A stretch of DNA of 64,000 nt from JAJPKK01 sp963844635 (GCA_963844635.1 CAWJPD010000011.1:310001-374000); one strand, 5' to 3'. Numbered from the stretch's first letter, positions 54,909 through 64,000 are shown. The notes: generated by a model not told the origin, from the letters alone. A program made the numbers and translations.

Positions 54909-56391
54909 ATGACGGGAGCATTCAGGCCGCGCCGCGGTGCTGATGATCGGCGCCACGCAGGGGCCCCTGAGACGCAATCGGGTGAGACGCAAAAGGGGAA
55001 CGAGCGTAAGACGGGCCGGATCGGCCGGACTGGATGGATAACAGGCCTCTCGATCGCGGTGGCGTTCGCGTTTTTTCAGGGCGCTGGGCCGGCCGCCGCG
55101 GAAGGCATCGATATCGCCCATTTCACCCTCAAGAACGGCCTCGAGGTCGTGGTCATCCCCGACCACCGCACCCCTGTCGTCACCCATATGATCTGGTACA
55201 AGGTGGGCTCCGCCGACGAGACGCCCGGCAAATCCGGACTTGCGCATTTCCTCGAACATTTGATGTTCAAGGGCACGTCGAAGAACCCGGAAGGCCGTTT
55301 TTCCCAGACCCTCGCGACCATTGGCGGACAGGAAAACGCTTTCACCACATTGGACTACACCGCCTATTTTCAGCGGATCGCCAAGGAATACCTTCCTTTG
55401 GTGATGGATTTCGAAGCCGATCGGATGACCGGTCTCGTCCTCACCGACGCCAATGTGTTGTCGGAACGGGATGTCGTGCTCGAAGAATTCAATATGCGTG
55501 TCGCCAACAGTCCGGAGGCGCGGATCGGTGAGCAGGTCTCCGCGGCGCTCTATCTCAATCATCCCTACGGACGGCCCGTGATCGGCTGGCACTCGGAAAT
55601 CGAGAAGCTGAATCGGGAAGACGCGCTTGCCTTTTATCGCCGCTTCTACACCCCGAACAATGCGATTTTGGTGATTGCCGGCGACGTGACCGGCGATGAG
55701 GTCAAGCCGCTTGCCGAGAAGACCTACGGCAAGGTGGAGCGCGTCGCCGAGGTGCCGCCGCGCGTGCGGCCGCAGGAGCCTGAGCCCGTTGCGGTGCGCC
55801 AGCTCACCATGGCGGATGGGCGCGTTGCCCAGCCTTCGCTCCAGCGCAGCTATCTGGTTCCGTCCGCTCATTCGGCAAAGTCCGGCGAGGCCGAAGCACT
55901 TGAAGTGCTCGCCCATATTCTGGGATCGGGCGAGACCAGCCGCATCTATCGCGACCTCGTCGTCGACCAGCATGTTGCGACAGTCGCGGGGGGCTATTAC
56001 GACGACACCGCTCTTGACGAAACGCGCTTCGGCCTTTTCGCGAGCCCGTTGCCGGGCGTCTCCTTTTCGACGGTCGAAACGGCGCTCGACGGGGTCATCG
56101 CCAAGCTCGTCGACGAAGGCATCACACAAAGCGAACTTGACCGTGCCAAGACGCGCCTGATTGCCGACGCTGTGTATGCGCGAGGATAACCAGGCGACCA
56201 TGGCGCGCTGGTATGGTGCGGCACTCGCGTCCGGCGGCACCGTTGCGGAGGTCACCTCTTGGGCCGATCGTATTCGCGGCGTGACGGCGCAGGCGGTGCG
56301 TGATGCGGCACGGACATGGCTCGACAAGCGCCGCTCGGTCACCGGCTATCTCGTCAAAGATCTTTCCTCGGCCAAGGAGCAAAACCCGTGA
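54909..56391 (+). CDS. M16 zinc peptidase (catalytic), frameshifted
   Basis: Inverse-zincin peptidase of the pitrilysin/processing-peptidase type, exported (hydrophobic stretch about 45-60, ending GPAAA). Zinc motif H113-FLE-H117 with the downstream Glu expected in EEFNMR. An extra G near 56182 breaks the C-terminus; repaired, it reads ADAVYAQDNQATMARWYGAAL to the stop at 56391. About 493 residues. The GTG of the second M16 gene overlaps its stop. Confidence 0.88.
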
Positions 56392-57753
56392 ACGCACACC
56401 CTCCAACGTCGCCGTTGTCTTTGCTCCGCATCGTGTCGTCCGCTTTTGTCCTTGCTGCCGCGTTGGCTGCTGCACCTTCCGTCGCCGATGCAACCACGAT
56501 CGAACGGATCGTCAGCCCCGGTGGAATTGAGGCTTGGCTGGTACATGAATTCGTCGGTGCCTCTGATCGCGATCGATTTCGCGTTTCGCGGCGGGGCAAC
56601 GCAAGATCCGGTCAACAAACCGGGCGTCGCAACGATGACGGCGGGCTTGCTTGACGAAGGGGCTGGTGACATCGAGTCCAATGAATTCCACGAGCGACTT
56701 GAGAACAAGGCGATCGAGGTCAGCTTTACCGCCACCCGCGACTATATGGCCGGTTCCTTGCGCACGCTGAGCGAGAACAAGGACGAAGCTGCCAACCTGC
56801 TGCGGCTTTCGCTCACGGCGCCGCGCTTCGATCCCGAAGATGTCGAGCGCATCCGCGAACAGATGCTGTCCGGGATTCGTCGTGCCAGCACGAGCCCGAA
56901 CGAGCTCGCGACCGAGCGCTGGTGGTCAACGGCCTTTCCTGGTCATCCCTATGGCCGGCCGATGCGCGGCTCCCTCCAGTCCGTGCCGACCATCACGGGC
57001 CAGGACCTCAGGACATTCATGCACAACGTGTTCGCGCGGGACACGCTCAAAATCGGCATCGTCGGCAACATCGATGCCGCCGACGCGAGCGCCCTCGTCG
57101 ATAAGGTATTCGGCGGCTTGCCGGCCCATGGCGCCCTGGTACCGGTTGAAACGGCGGCCCCGAGCGGTCTTGGCCAGAAGATTTCGATCGATCTCGACGT
57201 CCCGCAGTCGGTGATGATGATCGGTGGCGCCGGCATCCCTCGCAAGGACCCGGATTTCATGGCCGCCTTCGTTCTCAACCACGTTCTTGGCGGCAGCTCG
57301 TTTTCCTCCCGGCTCTACAAGGAGGTGCGGGAGTCGCGCGGCCTTGCCTATTCCGTCTATAGCGCCGTGTTCCCGCTCGACTATGCCGCGCTTTTCGTCA
57401 GCGGCACTGCGACGCGCGCCGATCGCACGGCCCAGACCCTCGACGTGATGGAGTCGGAAATTGCCAAGCTTGCCAAGACCGGCCCGACCGAGGAAGAACT
57501 GACCAAGGCGAAGTCGTTCCTGGAAGGTTCCTACGCCTTGCGGTTCGACACCTCGGCCAAAGTCGCCGAACAGCTCGTGCAGATTCAGCTCGAAGACCTT
57601 GGGATGGATTACATCGACAAACGCAACGGCCTCGTCGAGGCGGTGACGCTCGCCGATGTGCAACGAGTCGCCAAGCGCCTGCTGAATGGCGGTATGCTCG
57701 TCACCGTCGTTGGCCGGCCTGCGCAGCAATCGATCTCGGCCAAAGGCGGCTGA
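56388..57753 (+). CDS. M16 peptidase-like partner (non-catalytic), frameshifted
   Basis: Second M16 protein of the usual pair. GTG start at 56388 overlaps the previous stop (GTGA). Signal peptide about LLRIVSSAFVLAAALAAAP. The inverted HXXEH motif is replaced by TMTAGLLDEGAGD, so it is probably the substrate-binding partner of the catalytic subunit. An extra T near 56550 (GAA-T-TCGTCG) shifts the frame; repaired, VHESSVPLIAIDFAFRGG is continuous. About 455 residues. Confidence 0.87.
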
Positions 57754-57848
57754 CGGACGGTTGCTCAAGCCGTCAGGCTCGCTGCTGCAACACTGGCTTC
57801 GCTCGCGCGAGATGATGCGAATCATCTCGCGTTTGCATTCGTGACCTT

Positions 57849-57930
57849 GAGCGGGATGCGTTCAGCTTGAAAAGCCTCCCGCTCTAGCGTGTGATCTCTA
57901 TCCGAAAAATCTGACTTTTCGCGATCACGT
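57849..57930 (-). repeat. Palindromic repeat C+A, reverse, partly decayed
   Basis: GAGCGGGATGCGTTCAGC...CCTCCCGCTC (module C, reverse) then a shortened module A remnant (CCGAAAAATCTGACTTTTCG). It faces the forward copy at 57975. Confidence 0.65.
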
Positions 57931-57974
57931 GCCAACCCGCGCAACGATAACCCCGCGCCGCGCTGCCCCAATTG

Positions 57975-58074
57975 GCGCATGATCCCGTAAAGTTGCAGAC
58001 TTTTCGGACAAGATCATGCGCAACATCAATGATAATCGAGCGGCAGGCTTTTCAAGCTGAACGCATCCCGCTCT
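57975..58074 (+). repeat. Modular palindromic repeat (A+C)
   Basis: Module A (GCGCATGATCCCGTAAAG...GATCATGCGC) and C (GAGCGGCAGGCT...GCATCCCGCTC), 35 bases before the GST start. The rest of the 57754-58108 gap has no gene. Confidence 0.8.
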
Positions 58075-58108
58075 AAAATATCACCTATCTGTTCAGGAGG
58101 TTTGCACG

Positions 58109-58716
58109 ATGAAACTCTATTATTCGCCCGGCTCGTGTTCGTTGTCGCCGCACATCGTGTTGCGCGAAAGCGGCGCAGATTTCGAACTCGAGCAGGTCAA
58201 CAACCGCGAAAAGAAGACGGCGAGCGGCAAGGACTATTGGACCGTGAATCCGAAGGGCCAGGTGCCGTGCCTCGAACTCGACAATGGCGACAAGCTCACC
58301 GAGGGACCGGTGATCGTGCAATATCTTGCCGACCAGAAACCGGCCGCCGGCCTCGCCGGGAGCCGGGCTCGCTCGAACGTTACCGTGTCCAGGAATGGCT
58401 GAACTTCACCGCATCGGAACTGCACAAGACCTTCGGCCCGCTGTTCCGGCCGACGACGCCCGACGCCTACAAGGAAATTTCGCGCGAAAACCTGAGCAAA
58501 CGCCTCGATTGGGTCAACAAGGAACTCGGCGGAAGGGAGTATCTGCTCGGCGATAAGTTCTCGGTCGCCGATGCCTATATGTTTGCGGTCCTCCGATGGT
58601 TGAGCCGGGTCGACATGGACGCTGCCAAATGGCCGAACGTGAAAGCCTATATTGAGCGCATTGCGTCCCGGCCCAAGGTGCAGGAGGCGATGAAGGTGGA
58701 AGGACTGGCGAAATAG
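58109..58716 (+). CDS. Glutathione S-transferase, frameshifted
   Basis: Cytosolic GST of the GstA (beta) type. It starts MKLYYSPGSCSLSPHIVL with the catalytic-site Cys/Ser motif, and the thioredoxin fold has NPKGQVPCLEL and EGPVIVQYLAD. A missing base near 58359 shifts to the helical domain, which continues SLERYRVQEWLNFTASELHK to REYLLGDKFSVADAYMF. About 203 residues. Confidence 0.87.
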
Positions 58717-58779
58717 CGACAATCGTCGATCCGCGAGCGATCCTCGCGCGGCATCACGGTGCCGAGCCCGATGATGCTT

Positions 58780-58818
58780 AGAGCGGGAGGCGATTGAAGC
58801 GCAAGGCATCCCGCTCTG
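58780..58818 (+). repeat. Module C alone
   Basis: GAGCGGGAGGCGATTGAAGC and GCATCCCGCTC with no A or B module. It shows that module C can stand alone. It lies just beyond the end of the FAH-family gene. Confidence 0.65.
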
Positions 58819-58819
58819 T

Positions 58820-59530
58820 CTAACGGGCAGGCGGACCGATCGTCACGGCAAGCCGGCCAACCCCCTCGATCTCGCAGTCGAGCCGATCGCCCGCGACCGT
58901 AGCCGCTACCCCTGACGGCGTCCCCGTCATAATGATGTCCCCCGGCGCCAGCGCCACCATTTCCGACAGCTTTTCGATCACCTCGGGAACATTCCAGATC
59001 ATCTGGCTGAGATCGCCGTCCTGGCGGGTCTTGCCGTTGCAGCGAAGCGTGATCCGGCCTTTTTTGGGGTGCCCGATGGCCGACGACGGCTTGAGCGGGC
59101 CGCACGGTGCGGAGGCATCGAACGCCTTGCCGACCTCCCACGGTCGCTTGATGTCGCGCGAGGCGATCTGCAGGTCGCGGCGGGTGAGGTCGATGCCGAC
59201 ACCGTAGCCCCAGATCAAGTTCTCGGCCTTCGCTGCGGCGACGTTGCGGCCACCGCTCTTGAGTGCAACCACGAGCTCGACCTCATGATGCAGATCATGG
59301 GTGAGCGGCGGATACGGTATGGTTCCGCCGTCCGGCACGATGGCGTCCGCGGGCTTGGCGAAGAAGAACGGCGGCTCGCGCGCATCCTGGCCCATCTCCT
59401 TGATGTGCTCCAGATAGTTGCGGCCGACGCACCAGATGCGGCGCACCGGAAACAACTTTTCGCTGCCGTCAATGTCGAGCATGGGCCGCGGCGGCGGCGG
59501 GATCACGAAACGAGATTCCTCGATGTTCAT
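58820..59530 (-). CDS. Fumarylacetoacetate hydrolase family protein
   Basis: 236 residues, FAHD1/acylpyruvase-like. Substrate/metal motif VGRNYLEHIKEMG, metal Glu pair in HHEVELVVAL, Asp/Lys further on (GYGVGIDLTRRDLQ, RPWEVGKAFD), and TGTPSGVA at the end. The family hydrolyses 2-oxo acid C-C bonds in aromatic breakdown. Intact. Confidence 0.88.
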   Translation of the reverse strand: MNIEESRFVIPPPPRPMLDIDGSEKLFPVRRIWCVGRNYLEHIKEMGQDAREPPFFFAKPADAIVPDGGTIPYPPLTHDLHHEVELVVALKSGGRNVAAAKAENLIWGYGVGIDLTRRDLQIASRDIKRPWEVGKAFDASAPCGPLKPSSAIGHPKKGRITLRCNGKTRQDGDLSQMIWNVPEVIEKLSEMVALAPGDIIMTGTPSGVAATVAGDRLDCEIEGVGRLAVTIGPPAR

Positions 59531-59683
59531 GCGATGTCTTCTGTTTGGATCAGGGGGGCCTGCCTGCCCGGTCCCGCCGAATAGACGGAAGGAGTTGCGG
59601 GGTCAATGATCGCCGCAATCGTTTGGACAGGTGCCGGGCTTTCCGGTCCTCTCGCGCGCTAAACCGCCGCCCCGAATGGACGC

Positions 59684-60316
59684 TCATCCGCTCTGCGCGC
59701 CGGGTGAAAGACCGCCGTTTGCCTGGATGAACTCCGCGACGGCCGAAACTCCTTCCCCGGCGCGCAAATTAGCGAAAATGAACGGGCGGGGGCCGCGCAT
59801 GCGTTTCGCATCCCGCTCCATGACCTCGAGCGAGGCGCCGACATGGGGGGCGAGGTCGATTTTGTTGATGACCAGCAGGTCGGAGCGGGTGATGCCGGGG
59901 CCGCCTTTCGATGGGATCTTGTCACCGGCGGCGACATCGATCACGTAGATGGTGAGGTCGGCGAGCTCCGGAGAGAACGTTGCCGCGAGATTGTCGCCGC
60001 CCGATTCGATGAGGATAAGGTCAAGCCCGGGAAACTTCGCTTGCATCGCCGCCACGGCGGCGAGGTTCATCGAGGCGTCCTCGCGGATAGCCGTGTGCGG
60101 GCACCCGCCGGTCTCGACGCCGACGATGCGTTCCGCCGACAGCGCGCCTGAGCGGACAAGATAATCGGCGTCCCACCGGGTGTAGATGTCATTGGTGACC
60201 GCGGCCAGCTCATAGCGGTCCCGCAGGCGCTTGCACAACGCATCCATCAGCGAGGTCTTGCCGGAGCCGACCGGGCCGCCAACGCCGACACGAAGCGGGC
60301 CATTGTGATAACTCAT
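59684..60316 (-). CDS. ureG: Urease accessory GTPase UreG
   Basis: 210 residues. P-loop GGPVGSGKTSLM (about 13-24), nickel motif C72-P-H74 in VETGGCPHTAIRED, SGGDNLAATFSPELAD and the G4 motif NKIDLAPHVG. Delivers nickel to urease with UreF and UreD. No other urease gene is in the window; the neighbour 27 bases upstream is a VOC-family gene. Intact. Confidence 0.94.
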   Translation of the reverse strand: MSYHNGPLRVGVGGPVGSGKTSLMDALCKRLRDRYELAAVTNDIYTRWDADYLVRSGALSAERIVGVETGGCPHTAIREDASMNLAAVAAMQAKFPGLDLILIESGGDNLAATFSPELADLTIYVIDVAAGDKIPSKGGPGITRSDLLVINKIDLAPHVGASLEVMERDAKRMRGPRPFIFANLRAGEGVSAVAEFIQANGGLSPGAQSG

Positions 60317-60343
60317 GACGTGATCATGTCCCTGCCGCTCGCC

Positions 60344-60741
60344 TCATTCGTTCAGGTTGAGTTGCCACGACACGCCATAGCGATCCGTGAGCCAGGTGAA
60401 CAGTCGGCTGAACCCGTAACTGCCGATGGGCATCAGCACCGCGCCGCCATCGCCAAGCGCGCCGGCGAGCCGCGTCACTTCCGCTTCGGCGGTGCAAGCT
60501 ATGAAGAAGCAGAATGCCGGCGTGAAAGTGAAATCATGCTTTGCGGGGCTGTCAATGCAGATCACCGCCTGGTTCGCGAGCGTAAAGCCTGCCCGCATGA
60601 TCGAACCCTCCTTGCCGGCCATGCCGGGCCATAGCGAACGATGTTGCCGATCGTGCTGTCAGGGAATAGCGACACGTAGAAGTTCATCGCTTCTTCCGCT
60701 TTGCCCTCAAACATCAGGAATGGCGTGACGCGCAAATTCAT
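60344..60741 (-). CDS. VOC-family (glyoxalase-fold, PhnB-like) protein, frameshifted
   Basis: About 132 residues from ATG at 60741 (MNLRVTPFLMFEGKAEEAMNFY). A missing base near 60626 breaks it; repaired, NIVRYGPGMAGKEGSIMRAGF is continuous to YGVSWQLNLNE. The FEGKAEEAMNFYVSLFPDS start and YGFSRLFTWLTDRYGVSW end are typical of the PhnB/DUF group. Function unknown; probably co-transcribed with ureG. Confidence 0.8.
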
Positions 60742-61181
60742 GTTTTCCTGCCGAAAAATTCCTGCCTCGCCGGGCGTCGGCGCGATCGGCGTGGTCGCAT
60801 TTTGCATCCGATGTCTCCGATGGTTCGAGTTGGACGACCCAAACCTGTCGGATGCACACCCGTCGTCCCATGGTATTTACGCGCGGCGCTCGATGTGATG
60901 GAACCCGCTTTCGCCCGACTTTCTCTACTGGAGAACAAAGCTGGAGAGAATCAAGAAGGGAAGGCTACAGAAGGTCGTCACGACATCGCAGGGATCACGA
61001 GGCGCGGCACGGCTTGTGTGGCGGTAAGGGTACCCGCCAAAATAACGCAAGCCGTCGCAGGGCCCTTCTCCACACCAGGCTGCTGATTTCTGCCGAGTCT
61101 CGGAGTCGTTATTTTGGCGGGAGCCCTATCCGCGGCGGCGGTTGCGTTGGCAGGGTGAGTTGTTTTTTTGCGAACCCGGCG
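60742..61181. other. Intergenic region with the inverted-end element
   Basis: No gene seen on either strand. Holds copy 1 of the ~110-base element (61021-61133). The remaining sequence shows no recognised signal. Confidence 0.5.
61021..61133 (-). repeat. Inverted-end element, copy 1 of 3
   Basis: Perfect 15-base inverted arms CCCGCCAAAATAACG (61033-61047) and CGTTATTTTGGCGGG (61107-61121), extending outward to about 27 bases with four mismatches. The 59-base middle contains the shared core GCTGCTGATTTCTGCCGAG (61079-61097). The reverse complement aligns end to end with 1336-1447. It lies 3' of the Bug receptor gene. No coding potential. Confidence 0.65.
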
Positions 61182-62369
61182 TCATTCCGACTTGGCATTC
61201 GCAAACTTGATCACCCTCGCCCATTTCTCGGTTTCCGCGTCGACGAAGGTACCAAACTCAGCGGGGGTGAAAATCAGCGGCGTCGTGCCGAGCTCGGCAA
61301 GACGTCGCCGGACCTTTGGATCGGCGAGCCCCGCGTTGACGGCCTCATTGAGACGCTGCACGACGTCCGGCGCCGTATGGACCGGCGCGCCGATGCCCCA
61401 CCAGCTGCCCGCCTCGAAGCCGGGCACGAACTCGCCGATGGTGGGCACGTCGGGCAATGCGTCCGAGCGGGTGGTCGTTGTCACGCCAAGCGCGCGCAGC
61501 TTTCCCATCCGGATATATTCGATCGACTGCGGGATGGTGTCGAACATGACCTGCACCTGTCCGCTGAGCAGGTCGATCATGGCCGGCGCACCGCCGCGAT
61601 AGGGCACGTGCAGCATGTCGATGCCGGCCATCATCTTGAAAAGCTCACCGACCACGTGCAGCGAACTGCCCCGGCCGCTCGAAGCAAAGCTTAGCCGGCT
61701 CGGATTCGCCCTGGCATAGGCAATGAATTCCGGAATTGTCGCCGCCGGTACCGAAGGGTTGACCTCCATCACATTAGCGGCGCGGACCATGCCGGCGACC
61801 AGCGCGATGTCTCGGATCGGGTCGAAGTTGAGCCGATCGTAGAGCGTCGCGTTGATGGCATTGGCAGCGAGAACGACGAGCAGCGTGTAGCCGTCGGCGG
61901 GCGCGCGGACTACGGCTTCGGTCGCGATATTGCTCGCGGCTCCCGGCCGGTTCTCCACCACAAAGGGTTGGCCCAGCCGGTGGGTCAGCCACTGCGCCAT
62001 GAGGCGGGTAACGATGTCGACCGAGCCGCCAGGCGAAAGACCCACGATGATGCGTACCGGGCGTGTCGGATAGTTGGCGGCTGGTCCGGCCTGGGACCAC
62101 GCCGCCGGCGCGCTCAGCGCCATGAAGGCGAGCAGCGCCGCCACCGCCAAGCGCCCACCGTCCCGAAACGGCGCGCGAAAAGCCGCACGCAGCCAGCCTC
62201 GGCCGGTACGGCCGAACGGCAAGCCCCGAGGGCGGGAGGAAAACCAGCACGCTCGCATGCCGCGAGCTGTCATGGCCGTGGACCAGCCGACAAGCATCAG
62301 CCCTACTCCAAGGGGCCAGGGAGCCGTGCCTTCGGCTTTGGAGACATCAGCACCGATCAGTGAATTCAT
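61182..62369 (-). CDS. Bug-type (TctC) periplasmic solute-binding receptor
   Basis: Receptor of the tripartite tricarboxylate transporter family. After a hydrophobic signal (RLAVAALLAFMALSAPAAW) the mature part begins ANYPTRPVRIIVGLSPGGSVDIVTRL, the family signature, with HVPYRGGAPAMIDLLSGQVQVMFD and GSWWGIGAPVHTA later. 395 residues as an open frame, about 70 more than usual before the signal, so the true start is probably internal. No TctA/TctB genes adjoin; such orphans are common. Confidence 0.87.
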   Translation of the reverse strand: MNSLIGADVSKAEGTAPWPLGVGLMLVGWSTAMTARGMRACWFSSRPRGLPFGRTGRGWLRAAFRAPFRDGGRLAVAALLAFMALSAPAAWSQAGPAANYPTRPVRIIVGLSPGGSVDIVTRLMAQWLTHRLGQPFVVENRPGAASNIATEAVVRAPADGYTLLVVLAANAINATLYDRLNFDPIRDIALVAGMVRAANVMEVNPSVPAATIPEFIAYARANPSRLSFASSGRGSSLHVVGELFKMMAGIDMLHVPYRGGAPAMIDLLSGQVQVMFDTIPQSIEYIRMGKLRALGVTTTTRSDALPDVPTIGEFVPGFEAGSWWGIGAPVHTAPDVVQRLNEAVNAGLADPKVRRRLAELGTTPLIFTPAEFGTFVDAETEKWARVIKFANAKSE

Positions 62370-62438
62370 ATATCAGCTATCAGCAAAGGGAAACCGCGGC
62401 CCGCGACGCCCTGCCATGTCGCTGCAATACCGCCGCCT

Positions 62439-62676
62439 TGAGCGGGTGGCGTTCAGGTTAAATCGGCCTCCCGCTCGTTCTCATTTGCGCATCCGCCGCG
62501 GACTGCGCTCGCCGACGGATGCGCGGTGATTTTGCGCATCCGTCGCGGACTGGGCTCGACGACGGATGCGCGGTGATTTTGCGCATCCGTCGCGGACTGC
62601 GCCCGACGACCGATGCGTTGATCATTTGCATAGGATCTTTGTCCGAAAAGTCTGCAACTTTTCGGGATCATGCGCC
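62439..62676 (-). repeat. Palindromic repeat with tripled module B
   Basis: Reverse orientation: module C (GAGCGGGTGGCG...CCTCCCGCTC), then three tandem module B units with an exact 47-base period starting at 62487, 62534 and 62581, then module A (GTCCGAAAAG...TTTTCGGGATCATGCGC). The B units differ by a few bases. Confidence 0.85.
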
Positions 62677-62683
62677 GACAGCG

Positions 62684-63106
62684 TCACCCATCGACTCCGC
62701 CCATCTTGCAGATCGTCTTCCATTCCGCTGCGGTTACGGGCTGCACCGACAGGCGCGACAGCTTGATCAGCGCCATATCCTTGAGCTTCGGCTCCGCCTT
62801 GACGGCGGCCAGTGTCACCGGACTGGCAAGGGGCGCCAGCGCCCTCACGTCGACCGACACCCACGGATCGCCGGGGCTTGCGGTCGGGTCCGGATAGCTC
62901 TCCCGGATGACCTCGACAGTGCCGACCACCGACCTGCTTTCCCCCGAATGATAGAAGAACGCGCGGTCGCCCTTCTTCATCTTCGCCAGGTTTAGCTTGG
63001 CCGTGTGGTTGCGCACGCCGGTCCAGGCGTCGCCTTTGTCGCCCTTTTTCACCTGATCGTCCCACGACCAGGCGTCTGGTTCGGACTTGACCAGCCAATA
63101 ATTCAT
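62684..63106 (-). CDS. EVE domain-containing protein
   Basis: 140 residues from ATG at 63106. EVE/PUA-like fold: MNYWLVKSEPDAWSWDDQVKKG, WTGVRNHTAKLNLAKMKKGDRAFFYHSG and SVQPVTAAEWKTI. These proteins are thought to bind modified bases in RNA or DNA. It starts one base after the gpsA stop, so it is co-transcribed. Confidence 0.9.
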   Translation of the reverse strand: MNYWLVKSEPDAWSWDDQVKKGDKGDAWTGVRNHTAKLNLAKMKKGDRAFFYHSGESRSVVGTVEVIRESYPDPTASPGDPWVSVDVRALAPLASPVTLAAVKAEPKLKDMALIKLSRLSVQPVTAAEWKTICKMGGVDG

Positions 63107-63107
63107 C

Positions 63108-64000
63108 TCATCCCTCCGCACGAAACGGCCGTGTCAGCAGCATGTCGATCGCAGCGTCGATGCTCAACGTGCCGTCGAGCACGGCGGCGACCGCACTGGC
63201 AATCGGCATCTCGACGGATCGGGCGCGGGCCATCCCGACCAGCACCGCTGCGGTGAACGCGCCTTCGACCAATTCTCCGCTGCGCCGAGCCTCATCGGGC
63301 GTCTGCCCGTTCCCTAGCGCGAAGCCGAGGGAAAAGTTCCGCGACTGCGGATTCGAGCAAGTCAGGATCAGGTCGCCGAGACCCGAAAGGCCCGTCAATG
63401 TTTCCGACTGCGCGCCAAAAGCTTTGCCGAAGCGCATCAGTTCGGCAAAGCCACGCGTCGTCAAGGCAGCCGCGGAGCTGGCACCAAGCTTGCGCCCGAC
63501 CACGATTCCGGCGGCGATGGCGAGCACGTTCTTTGCCGCTCCGCCGATCTCGACGCCGCGGATATCGGCCGAATGATAGGGGCGGAAGGTTGCCGATCCG
63601 AGCGCGAGGGCAAGCGCCTTTGCAATGCCTTCGTCACGCGCGGCCAGCGTGACCGCGGTCGGCCGGCCCCGCGCGACATCGGCGGCGAAGCTCGGCCCCG
63701 ACAGGATCGCCGGCGCCGCTTGCGGTAGGCACTCGCTGATGATCTCCGTCATGAAGCGCCCGGTGCCGCGCTCAATGCCCTTGGCGCAAGCGATGACGGC
63801 CGCTCCCGCCCGTATCGTGGCGTAGAGGCTGCCGGCAGCTTCGCGCAACCGTTGCGCCGGGACCACGACCAACACGGCATCCTGGTCGATTTGGCGCTCC
63901 GAAGGCGTTGCGACCGCAACGCGCTCGTCGAGGCGCAGCCCAGGGAGCCGGTCTGTCTCGCGTCGTTGCGCGATGGCAGTCGCCGCGGCTGCCTCGCGGG
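63108..64000 (-). CDS. gpsA: Glycerol-3-phosphate dehydrogenase (5' end cut by window edge)
   Basis: NAD(P)-dependent dihydroxyacetone-phosphate reductase for phospholipid synthesis. The frame is open from the right edge (REAAAATAIAQRRET) to the stop at 63108. ILSGPSFAADVARGRPTAV and EIGGAAKNVLAIAAGIVVG with the catalytic Lys, and LSGLGDLILTCSNPQSRN, are diagnostic. Only the N-terminal nucleotide-binding start is missing. Confidence 0.94.
   Translation of the reverse strand, partial: REAAAATAIAQRRETDRLPGLRLDERVAVATPSERQIDQDAVLVVVPAQRLREAAGSLYATIRAGAAVIACAKGIERGTGRFMTEIISECLPQAAPAILSGPSFAADVARGRPTAVTLAARDEGIAKALALALGSATFRPYHSADIRGVEIGGAAKNVLAIAAGIVVGRKLGASSAAALTTRGFAELMRFGKAFGAQSETLTGLSGLGDLILTCSNPQSRNFSLGFALGNGQTPDEARRSGELVEGAFTAAVLVGMARARSVEMPIASAVAAVLDGTLSIDAAIDMLLTRPFRAEG

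Noticed and set aside
62487..62627. Three direct repeats resembling a short CRISPR array
   Set aside because: The 47-base units are continuous, palindromic and without variable spacers, no cas gene is near, and they are module B of the dispersed repeat.

Overview
The window is a high-GC alphaproteobacterial chromosome segment, most likely Hyphomicrobiales of the Bradyrhizobium/Rhodopseudomonas/Pseudolabrys type. The evidence is a LexA gene with a GTTC-N7-GTTC operator, the gene string HAD hydrolase-ribF-ileS-lspA-two M16 peptidases, FixJ-type regulators, and dispersed palindromic repeats like those common in that group. No rRNA, tRNA, phage, transposase or CRISPR array was found.

Layout. 0-6.4 kb: a catabolic-looking group with a UbiD-type decarboxylase (cut by the left edge), a lone molybdopterin-binding large subunit of the xanthine dehydrogenase family, a cupin and an amidohydrolase. 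6.5-9.8 kb: three cobalamin genes (cobM, cbiD, cobB). 9.8-17 kb: a FixJ-like regulator, small membrane proteins, a GT-D-like protein, lexA with its operator, and an SbmA/ABCD-type exporter. 17-29.2 kb: moaB, glyS (without glyQ), secreted hydrolases, alkaline phosphatase, htpG, a dienelactone hydrolase and secreted small proteins. 30-43 kb: the transcription/translation block secE-nusG-rplK-rplA-(antisense gene)-rplJ-rplL-rpoB-rpoC. 43-58 kb: rhodanese, UbiH-like monooxygenase, a GT39-like membrane glycosyltransferase, HAD phosphatase, CheY-like regulator, ribF-ileS-lspA, a secreted proline-rich protein and two M16 peptidases. 58-64 kb: GST, fumarylacetoacetase-family hydrolase, ureG, VOC protein, Bug-type receptor, EVE-domain protein and gpsA (cut by the right edge).

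Two features run through the window. First, about a dozen conserved genes, including the essential glyS and ribF, are split by single-base insertions or deletions, which looks like residual sequencing error more than real decay. The 29-49 kb stretch is free of them. Second, the gaps are full of structured repeats: (i) a modular three-hairpin family (modules A, B and C), one copy of which is inserted in frame inside the GT39 gene; (ii) a GC-rich hairpin family placed just after stop codons; (iii) a previously unnamed (to me) element of about 110 bases, present three times, with inverted ends that keep pairing through a compensatory change. The repeat families are the best candidates for something undescribed.
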